DNA from: an uncultured Pelagibacteraceae bacterium
Lineage (GTDB): Bacteria > Pseudomonadota > Alphaproteobacteria > Pelagibacterales > AG-422-B15
NCBI GenBank assembly: GCA_902544525.1
Contig: CACCCN010000001.1
Span: forward strand, 167,289-231,288
DNA: 64,000 bases
Reading direction: 5' to 3'
The notes below the pieces were generated by a model that had not been told where the DNA came from, did no database searches, and saw only the letters and a list, made by a program, of their open reading frames with translations. This document shows, one piece after another, positions 57,297 to 64,000 of the stretch (position 1 is the first letter of the stretch; the number at the start of each line of letters is the position of its first letter). The translations under genes were made by a program, and so were the position numbers.

Positions 57297-58010
57297 TTAA
57301 ATTTTTTTTAGCTCCACAAGATGTATTTTTCTACCTTTCTCAATACCTTTTTTTTGATATTTTGAAATATCATAAAGTTTATCACCTTTATCTAAGATTT
57401 TTTGAATACTATCCTCAAAATCAATTTCTTCATTTTTAATAGTTTCTAAAATAGATAAAAAGTAAGAAGATGAATCTGTAGTTATAATAACTTTTCCACC
57501 ATTTTTTATTTTTTTATACATTAAAGCAATGAACTCTTTATTTATCAACCTTCTTTTAAAATGTCTTTTTTTTTCCCATGGATCTGGATTTATTATAAAT
57601 ATTTTATCAATAGATGAGTCTTTAATATTTTCTAAAAGATATAAACAATTTAGGCCACAGAGAGAGATATTTGTTAAATTATTATCAACAATTTTTTTAA
57701 GTACTTTTCCTAAGCCGTTTATAAAAACTTCACATCCTATGAAATGTATGTCTTTATTTGCCTGGGCTAGTTCAAATAAATGTTTTCCATCACCAAATCC
57801 AATCTCTATTATATTTTTTTTAAATTTTGAATTTAAATTTAAACTTTGATTTTGATCACCGTTGAGATTCTCAAGGATTTCTCTATCTAGTGAAAAATTT
57901 TTATAATTCTTTATAAAAATGTCGTTAATCGATGGCGATAATCTTTTGGCAATACGCCTACCATAGTATCTATAATAATCTGGAAATGTTTTTTTAAGCT
58001 CAAATAACAA
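57297..58010 (-). CDS. trmB: tRNA (guanine-46-N7)-methyltransferase
   Basis: The 237-residue SAM-dependent enzyme has the SAM site IEIGFGDGKHLFELA, HFIGCEVFINGLGKVL and the family-specific FIINPDPWEKKRHFKRRLIN. It makes m7G46 in the variable loop of tRNAs. It follows metK by 2 bp. Confidence 0.97.
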   Translation of the reverse strand: MLFELKKTFPDYYRYYGRRIAKRLSPSINDIFIKNYKNFSLDREILENLNGDQNQSLNLNSKFKKNIIEIGFGDGKHLFELAQANKDIHFIGCEVFINGLGKVLKKIVDNNLTNISLCGLNCLYLLENIKDSSIDKIFIINPDPWEKKRHFKRRLINKEFIALMYKKIKNGGKVIITTDSSSYFLSILETIKNEEIDFEDSIQKILDKGDKLYDISKYQKKGIEKGRKIHLVELKKI

Positions 58011-58012
58011 AA

Positions 58013-59176
58013 TTAAATATTCTTTAAATCACTAACTATATCTAATTTTTCCCAAGAAAACCCACCATCAGATTCAGGTTCTCTCCCAAAGTGTCCATAA
58101 GCAGCTGATCTTTTATAAATTGGCTGATTCAGTTTTAAATGATCTCTTATTCCTCTTGGAGATAAATCGACAATTTCTCTTATAGACTTAATAAGCTTGA
58201 CTTCATCAATATTACAGGTTCCATAAGTATTTAAATAAATAGATAAAGGTTCAGCAACTCCAATAGCATAAGCAATCTGCAATAGACATTTATCTGCAAT
58301 CCCTGATGAAACAATATTTTTTGCTAAATATCTGGTTATATATGCTGCAGATCTATCTACTTTCGTTGGATCTTTGCCCGAGAAAGCGCCACCTCCATGT
58401 GGAGCTGCACCTCCATAAGTATCAACAATGATTTTTCTTCCCGTCAATCCAGTATCGCCATCTGGACCACCTATAACAAATTTACCTGTTGGATTAATAT
58501 GATATTGTGTTTCACTTGAAAGCCATTCACTTGGGATAGATTTTTGAATAAATGGCATTACAATTGATTTAACATCTTCAGCTGAAATTTTCTCATCGTG
58601 TTGTGTTGAGACGACTACTGAAGTACATGCAACGGGTTTGCCATCAAGGTATTTCAAAGTTACTTGACTTTTAGAGTCAGGTTGAATCCCATTGATAGTT
58701 TTTTCTTTCCTAGCTTTAGCAAGGTCCTCTAAAATTAAATGAGAATAATAAATTGGAGCCGGCATAAGGCTGGGTGTTTCCTTGCACGCGTACCCAAACA
58801 TTATACCTTGATCTCCAGCACCTTGATCTTTACCTGCAGACGAGTCGACCCCTTGAGCTATATCTGCTGACTGACTGTGAACATAAGACTCAAAAGATAA
58901 ATTTTTCCAATGAAAGCCGCTCTGCTCATATCCTATATCTCTAATTGCATTTCTTGCTAATTCTTCATATTGACAATCGTAACCGTCTGGCCCCCGTACT
59001 TCCCCTGCAACAACAACTTTATTAGTAGTAACCAAAGTTTCAACTGCCACTCTCGAATTTTCTGGATTAGGCTGACTTAGAAAGTCGTCAACAATAGCAT
59101 CAGAAACAATATCAGATACTTTATCAGGATGTCCTTCAGAAACTGATTCACTGGTAAATAAAAATTCTTCGCTCAT
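58013..59176 (-). CDS. metK: S-adenosylmethionine synthetase
   Basis: The 387-residue enzyme has [33 protein letters not shown], the loop [21 protein letters not shown] and [19 protein letters not shown]. It makes SAM from methionine and ATP, pairing with ahcY in the methyl cycle. It follows lnt by 5 bp, leaving no space for a SAM riboswitch. Confidence 0.98.
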   Translation of the reverse strand: MSEEFLFTSESVSEGHPDKVSDIVSDAIVDDFLSQPNPENSRVAVETLVTTNKVVVAGEVRGPDGYDCQYEELARNAIRDIGYEQSGFHWKNLSFESYVHSQSADIAQGVDSSAGKDQGAGDQGIMFGYACKETPSLMPAPIYYSHLILEDLAKARKEKTINGIQPDSKSQVTLKYLDGKPVACTSVVVSTQHDEKISAEDVKSIVMPFIQKSIPSEWLSSETQYHINPTGKFVIGGPDGDTGLTGRKIIVDTYGGAAPHGGGAFSGKDPTKVDRSAAYITRYLAKNIVSSGIADKCLLQIAYAIGVAEPLSIYLNTYGTCNIDEVKLIKSIREIVDLSPRGIRDHLKLNQPIYKRSAAYGHFGREPESDGGFSWEKLDIVSDLKNI

Positions 59177-59181
59177 GATAT

Positions 59182-60621
59182 TTATAATTTATTTTTTTTA
59201 AAAGATATTTGAGTAACGTACCCAATTATTAATAAAATCGCTATCAAAAAATATACAATCTTGTATCTATATTTTGAATAAAATGTATCTATTCCCTCTA
59301 AGATTTTTATTTCAATAAATGAATTTGTCTCAGGCTCAACTGCTTTAACAACTTTTCCAAATGGATCTATCATTCCAGAAAATCCCATGTTACTTGAACG
59401 GGCAAGTGGAAGCCCTTCTTCAACTGCTCTAAATCTTATATGTGTAAAATGTTGTCTAGGGCCTGTTTTTTTTCCGAACCATGAATCATTTGTTATATTC
59501 ACTATTAGCTTTGCGCCATTTTTTCTATTTTTAGCAACAATATTAGGAAATATTCCTTCATAACAAATCAAAGGAATAATATTTGTTGGAAAGTATTTAT
59601 CTTCACCTGGCATTAATGATGATGTATTTATAAACTTAGATAGAATGGTATTATCAACTACACTTTTAAATGGCACATACTCACCAAATGGTACGAGATG
59701 TTTTTTATCATAAATATGACCCTGAAAAGCTATAGAATTAAAATAATTACTTCCTTCTTTTCTCAAATACCCTTGCAGCACATTTTCATTTCTAAAAGGA
59801 TTGATTCCTGCCATAGTTTCCGGAATTATAGTAGTTTTAGTTTCTGATATTAGATCTTTAATTAACAGCTTCGTACTCTTTGACCACTTGTCTTTTTGTT
59901 CTATGTGGGTGCCTACTATTCTAATTTCTTCATTACTTATGCTAGCTAAATCGTAACTCAAAATTCTTTGATTACCATAAATAAATAGAATAATTAATAT
60001 TAAGAAACCTATGCTACAAAATATCATTCCTTCAAGTTTTAATTTCACAGAAAAAATTGTAGAAGAAATAAGTACTGATATTAAGCCTAAGCCAAAAGGT
60101 CCAACTATAGACAAAATTTGTATAAAATTTACTGACCATGACCAACTGTAAGATATTAAATTCCATGGAAGACCTGTAAATAAGTAAGACCTCAAAATTT
60201 CAAATATTGTCCACGATGCTGCAAAGTAAAATATTTTTGCATTGGACTTATCCCATAAAAAACAATTTAATATTTGCATAGCTCCATAAAATAAACTCAA
60301 GACTAGTGGTAAGGCAATAATCGTTAATGGAAGAAAATATGAAATTATTCCTCCGTAAACAATTAAGGCATTAGAAATCCAATATGTGCTAGAAATAAAA
60401 AAACCAAAACCAAAAGCTAACCCTATTGAAAAAAAGTCCTTATATGATTTTTGATTAATTAGATAAAATTTATCATTTAGTTTAAAAAAAAGACCAACAA
60501 TTACTAAGGATATAAATGGAACGTTAAATGGGTCAAAGCCAAGTGATAAAAATATACCTAATATAAATGCTATGAAAAAAAAAGATCCTTTGGACTGAAG
60601 CTTAAGCAATTGAAGCAACAT
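59182..60621 (-). CDS. lnt: apolipoprotein N-acyltransferase
   Basis: The 479-residue inner-membrane enzyme has about seven N-terminal membrane helices, a periplasmic nitrilase-like domain and a final C-terminal helix. The E-K-C triad regions are visible: [19 protein letters not shown] and [10 protein letters not shown], plus [15 protein letters not shown]. It adds the third acyl chain to lipoproteins, consistent with the lipoprotein encoded at 7392-9107. corC ends directly upstream. Confidence 0.96.
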   Translation of the reverse strand: MLLQLLKLQSKGSFFFIAFILGIFLSLGFDPFNVPFISLVIVGLFFKLNDKFYLINQKSYKDFFSIGLAFGFGFFISSTYWISNALIVYGGIISYFLPLTIIALPLVLSLFYGAMQILNCFLWDKSNAKIFYFAASWTIFEILRSYLFTGLPWNLISYSWSWSVNFIQILSIVGPFGLGLISVLISSTIFSVKLKLEGMIFCSIGFLILIILFIYGNQRILSYDLASISNEEIRIVGTHIEQKDKWSKSTKLLIKDLISETKTTIIPETMAGINPFRNENVLQGYLRKEGSNYFNSIAFQGHIYDKKHLVPFGEYVPFKSVVDNTILSKFINTSSLMPGEDKYFPTNIIPLICYEGIFPNIVAKNRKNGAKLIVNITNDSWFGKKTGPRQHFTHIRFRAVEEGLPLARSSNMGFSGMIDPFGKVVKAVEPETNSFIEIKILEGIDTFYSKYRYKIVYFLIAILLIIGYVTQISFKKNKL

Positions 60622-61449
60622 CTATTTAGGAAGTGATATTTTTATTGTTTTAATTCTACGGGGATCGGCATCGATAATCGTAAATACCATTCCGGACTCA
60701 TGTTTAATAATTTCTCCTCTTTGAGGAACCCTTCCAGCTATTGAAGCTACTAACCCTCCTATTGTATCTGTATCATCACCTTCATTTAAAAGTTTAATTT
60801 GTGATATTTTTTCAAGTTCTTCAATGGGAAGTCTTGCATTAGTTTCGAAAGTATTTGAACTCAATTTTATGAACATTGGTATATCTTTATCGTCATGTTC
60901 ATCTTCAATTTCACCAGTAATTTCCTCAATTACATCTTCAATTGTTATAAGTCCATCTACACCGCCATACTCATCTATTACCACACCCATATGAAGCCTC
61001 GTTAGTTGCATCTTTATTAGTAAATCTAAAACTGGCATTGATGGCGGTATGTGTAAAATATCCTTTTTTATATTATCAATAAATTTTTCTTTATTCTGAT
61101 TTTCAGTCTGAAACTTTACAAGATCTTTAATATGTAGCATTCCAGTTATATTATCTAATTGTTCTCTATAAATAGGTATCCTCGAATGCGCTCCATCAAC
61201 AAATATTTTTATTGCTTCTTCAAATGAAATATTTTCGTCAACTGCAATAATTTCAGCTCTTGGTATCATAATATCTCTTGCGAGAATTTTATCTATTTTA
61301 AGAATATTCATCAGCATAATTCTCTCCTGCTTTGATATTCCATCTATATTATTTGATTTATTATCTAAAACTGTCTCAAGATCTTCTTTGATATTCTTTT
61401 TATCTTTTTGAGCTTTCAACAAAAAATTATTTAAAAAATTTTTAATCAT
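60622..61449 (-). CDS. corC: CorC/HlyC-family CBS-domain protein
   Basis: The 275-residue soluble protein has two CBS domains (IMIPRAEIIAVDENISFEEAI, GVVIDEYGGVDGLITIEDVIEEITG) and the C-terminal CorC_HlyC domain (DTIGGLVASIAGRVPQRGE). It lacks the membrane domain of larger homologues. The family is linked to Mg/Co efflux. It overlaps ybeY by 4 bp. Confidence 0.93.
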   Translation of the reverse strand: MIKNFLNNFLLKAQKDKKNIKEDLETVLDNKSNNIDGISKQERIMLMNILKIDKILARDIMIPRAEIIAVDENISFEEAIKIFVDGAHSRIPIYREQLDNITGMLHIKDLVKFQTENQNKEKFIDNIKKDILHIPPSMPVLDLLIKMQLTRLHMGVVIDEYGGVDGLITIEDVIEEITGEIEDEHDDKDIPMFIKLSSNTFETNARLPIEELEKISQIKLLNEGDDTDTIGGLVASIAGRVPQRGEIIKHESGMVFTIIDADPRRIKTIKISLPK

Positions 61450-61901
61450 AATATTTTATTTATAATTTTTTCTTCTAACTTATTCATTTTATTATAATCT
61501 TTATCTTTAATGTGATCGTAACCTAAAAGGTGAAGTGTGCCATGAATTGATATTTTTGATAGATATTTATACACTTCAATATTCTCTTCCTTTGACTCAC
61601 TTAATATTTTTTCAATTGATATTACGATATCACCTAATATATTTTCATGATCATGAGAGTCGTGATTAATCATTGGAAAAGATAATACATTGGTTGCTTT
61701 ATCTTTTGACCTATAATTAAAATTTAGTTCTTTAATATACTTATTATTAGACAATAAAATGCTGATTTCATAATTTTTATTTTTAAACTGCTTTAATTCA
61801 TCAAATACTTGTTCAATAGCATTAATGATTACTTTTTTATGATCTGGTAGTAAGTTCTTCCAATTATTATCTATGATAGAAAAATCTAAATTAACGGTCA
61901 T
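61446..61901 (-). CDS. ybeY: endoribonuclease YbeY
   Basis: The 151-residue protein has the zinc motif HGTLHLLGYDH and the segment NFNYRSKDKATNVLSFP. YbeY matures 16S rRNA 3' ends and takes part in ribosome quality control. It overlaps the phoH-like gene by 11 bp and corC by 4 bp. Confidence 0.96.
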   Translation of the reverse strand: MTVNLDFSIIDNNWKNLLPDHKKVIINAIEQVFDELKQFKNKNYEISILLSNNKYIKELNFNYRSKDKATNVLSFPMINHDSHDHENILGDIVISIEKILSESKEENIEVYKYLSKISIHGTLHLLGYDHIKDKDYNKMNKLEEKIINKIL

Positions 61902-62913
61902 AGGGGCTTATTAGCTCAGATTTAAAATTATTATGCTTATCGTAAGCATCTATTATTTTTGATACTATTTCATCCCTAACAATATCTTTTTTTGAAAATT
62001 TAGTAATTTCTACTTCAGGTAATTGCTCTAATGCATGAATTGAGTCAATGAGACCAGAACCAATGTGTTTTGGAAGGTCAATTTGAGATGGGTCACCATT
62101 AACAACCATTCTTGAATTTTTTCCACACCTAGTTAAAAACATTTTAATTTGTGTACTTGTTGCATTTTGCGCCTCATCTAAAATTACGAAAGCATTACTA
62201 AGAGTTCTTCCTCGCATAAAGGCTAATGGAGCAATTTCTATCATTGATGATTGAATTTTTCTCATTGCTTCATCCATTGGAAGTAGTTCATAAATTGCGT
62301 CATAAAAAGGTCGAAGGTATGGATCTACTTTTTCTTTTATGTCGCCAGGCAAAAATCCAAGTTTTTCACCAGCCTCAACTGCAGGCCTTGACAAAATTAT
62401 TCTATCATATTTTCCTTCTAATAATTGTGCTACCGCTGCAGCGACTGCGAGGTATGTTTTACCTGTACCTGCTGGTCCAATTCCAAAAACAATTTGTTTA
62501 TTGTAAAGTGCTTCTAAGTATTCATTTTGTTTTATTGTTTTTGCAGTTACAGAAGATTTAGTTGTTTTAGCAATAGTAAAACTTTTTATATTTTTATTAT
62601 CTAAATCATTATTTATCTGCATGTTTAATATCTCCTTAAATGTATTTTGATTTTTTTTTATTGGGTCTTTTAATTCTCTTGATAATTGAATTATAGAATT
62701 TCTTACTATGTATCTTTCTTTTTTATTGCCAGTTATGATAACTATATTTCCTTTTTGTAGGACTTTAACTTTCAGTTTTTTTTCACAAAAATCTAAATTC
62801 TCATTGTTAACGCCAAGTATTTCTACAATAAGGGAGTTTTCAAGGTTTACAACTGTTGAGCTGTTGTCTCCTATGAGAGCTTTTTCACTTTTTTTCTCTA
62901 GAAAGTGGTTCAA
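61891..62913 (-). CDS. phoH: PhoH-like ATPase (YbeZ)
   Basis: The 340-residue protein has Walker A GIGPAGTGKTYLA, RPAVEAGEKLGFLPGD, and Walker B AFVILDEAQNATSTQIKMFLTR with NGDPSQIDLP. YbeZ-type PhoH proteins work with YbeY, and the gene pair supports this. miaB ends 14 bp upstream. Confidence 0.95.
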   Translation of the reverse strand: MNHFLEKKSEKALIGDNSSTVVNLENSLIVEILGVNNENLDFCEKKLKVKVLQKGNIVIITGNKKERYIVRNSIIQLSRELKDPIKKNQNTFKEILNMQINNDLDNKNIKSFTIAKTTKSSVTAKTIKQNEYLEALYNKQIVFGIGPAGTGKTYLAVAAAVAQLLEGKYDRIILSRPAVEAGEKLGFLPGDIKEKVDPYLRPFYDAIYELLPMDEAMRKIQSSMIEIAPLAFMRGRTLSNAFVILDEAQNATSTQIKMFLTRCGKNSRMVVNGDPSQIDLPKHIGSGLIDSIHALEQLPEVEITKFSKKDIVRDEIVSKIIDAYDKHNNFKSELISPYDR

Positions 62914-62927
62914 TTCTTAATATTCAT

Positions 62928-64000
62928 TTAATGAAATATAGTACCATATAAGCTCTTGTGGTTGCAAGTTTCAATTGAAATTGGAATGACATCTCCTATA
63001 GATACCCTCTTTGCCCTAACATATACTGGCTGTGAGTATATGCTTCTTCCAAAAAAATATTCTGGATTACTTTGGCTTTGATTTTCAATTAGCACATTTG
63101 TTATATTTTTATTACAAAATGATTTATTAAATTCAAGCTGAATATCTTCTAGTTTTTTTTGTAAAACATTTAAGCGTAATTTTTTTTCATCTTTTGGTGT
63201 ATGATCAGATATTTTTGCTGCCTTTGTTCCTGGTCGCTCACTATAAATAAACGAATATGATTGTTTAAATTTAACGTATTCAACTAAATCTAAAGTGGAC
63301 TCAAAGTCGTTATTTGTTTCTCCTGGAAAACCTACTATAAAATCTGATGAAATCTCAATATTAGGTTTATAGAATTTTAATTGATCAGTAATTTTCTTAT
63401 ATTCATCTACATTATACTTTCTATTCATTTTTTTTAGTATTTCATTCGATCCAGATTGAACAGGTAAATGTAAGAAAGGCATTAATTTTTCATTTGAACC
63501 ATGCAACTTGATTAACTCTAAATCCATATTATTCGGATGTGAAGTTGTATATCTTATTCTTTTAATATTATCTAGCTTACTCACCTCATCAATAAGTTTG
63601 GAAATATTATAAACTATATTTTTCTCATCTTTATAATTGTACGCATTTACATTTTGACCAAGTAATACTATTTCCTTGCTACCTCGATCTATTAAAGACT
63701 TTGACTCATCAATAATACTTTTAATTGATCTTGAATATTCTGGTCCTCTTGTAAATGGTACAACGCAAAAAGCGCAGAACTTATCGCATCCTTCTTGAAT
63801 TGTAACATATGAAGAAACTCCTTTTGGGCTTTTATCTTCATGAACAAAATCAAATTTTTCATTAATAATAAATTCTGTATTAATTTTTTTTTCTTTGTTT
63901 TTTTTATAAACATCAATCATCTTGGGTAATAAGTGATAGCTTTGTGGTCCTAATACAATATCTACATTTTTATTTTTTCTAAAAATTTCATCATTTTCAG
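62928..64000 (-). CDS. miaB: tRNA-2-methylthio-N6-dimethylallyladenosine synthase MiaB, 5' end beyond window
   Basis: The reading frame is open to the window edge. Upstream of the first internal ATG (63920) it continues in frame with IVLGPQSYHLLPKM, a MiaB core segment, so the true start is outside. The radical-SAM cluster site is CDKFCAFCVVPFTRG, followed by LLGQNVNAY and a C-terminal TRAM domain. The N-terminal half with the auxiliary Fe-S cluster ligands is not in the window. MiaB adds the methylthio group to i6A37 in tRNAs. Confidence 0.96.
   Translation of the reverse strand, partial: ENDEIFRKNKNVDIVLGPQSYHLLPKMIDVYKKNKEKKINTEFIINEKFDFVHEDKSPKGVSSYVTIQEGCDKFCAFCVVPFTRGPEYSRSIKSIIDESKSLIDRGSKEIVLLGQNVNAYNYKDEKNIVYNISKLIDEVSKLDNIKRIRYTTSHPNNMDLELIKLHGSNEKLMPFLHLPVQSGSNEILKKMNRKYNVDEYKKITDQLKFYKPNIEISSDFIVGFPGETNNDFESTLDLVEYVKFKQSYSFIYSERPGTKAAKISDHTPKDEKKLRLNVLQKKLEDIQLEFNKSFCNKNITNVLIENQSQSNPEYFFGRSIYSQPVYVRAKRVSIGDVIPISIETCNHKSLYGTIFH

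Noticed and set aside
59177-59181. Possible SAM riboswitch before metK
   Set aside because: Only 5 bp separate lnt and metK, so no aptamer fits.

Overview
The window looks like a compact, AT-rich chromosome segment from a free-living, probably marine, streamlined alphaproteobacterium. Three things support this. The base composition is strongly AT-biased. Intergenic gaps are tiny, with many ATGA-type start/stop overlaps and convergent genes that share stop codons. The gene orders are classic alphaproteobacterial ones: chvI-chvG next to pckA; regB-regA; gyrB-recF-dnaN-dnaA-rpsT-mutM-ubiE-ubiB-coaBC-dut; irr-fabA-fabB-fabI; and miaB-phoH-ybeY-corC-lnt-metK-trmB-nusA-infB-rbfA-truB-rpsO-pnp. I cannot assign a genus. 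Low-GC marine lineages (HIMB59-, AEGEAN-169- or SAR11-like) are plausible, but this is inference. I found no tRNA, rRNA, CRISPR, insertion sequence or prophage.

Layout. 0-2.4 kb: nitrogen module with two tandem ammonium transporter genes (the first cut by the window edge) and a divergent PII gene. 2.4-7 kb: a DUF3604 membrane-anchored PHP-like protein, divergent by only 25 bp from a SurA/PpiC-like isomerase and a HupE/UreJ-like membrane protein; this is the most system-like accessory locus. 7-12 kb: DUF3429 protein, alkylsulfatase-like lipoprotein, EamA exporter, TauD-like dioxygenase, YciB, HspQ and a DsbA-like protein. 12.4-20 kb: cell-wall recycling (amgK-murU) with tsaE, ahcY, the ChvG/ChvI envelope-stress system and pckA. 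20-29.3 kb: MFS transporter, a nucleotidyltransferase-cupin fusion, polA, a 59-residue zinc-ribbon protein, an MMPL/RND exporter and a diiron ferritin-like protein. 29.3-39.5 kb: RegB/RegA redox sensing, YgjP-like protease and the replication block gyrB-recF-dnaN-dnaA with rpsT and mutM. 39.6-45 kb: ubiquinone synthesis (ubiE, ubiB), coaBC, dut and a photolyase/cryptochrome relative. 45-48 kb: irr and unsaturated fatty-acid synthesis. 48-64 kb: purF, then the translation and RNA operon from pnp back to nusA, then trmB, metK, lnt, corC, ybeY, phoH and a 5'-truncated miaB.

Most of the window is ordinary housekeeping. The observations most worth checking are: (1) the DUF3604/PpiC/HupE divergent locus and its possible shared bidirectional -10 element; (2) a promoter plus intrinsic terminator in the leader of nusA-infB, which looks like an attenuator, in an operon lacking rimP and ylxR; (3) a 10-bp complement to the Shine-Dalgarno of the first amt gene, placed in a hairpin after the second amt gene; (4) clean loss of the usual PTS genes between chvG and ahcY; (5) a photolyase relative that seems to lack the Fe-S cysteines of its family; (6) a nucleotidyltransferase-phosphomannose-isomerase-type cupin fusion; and (7) palindromes in front of the diiron protein gene.
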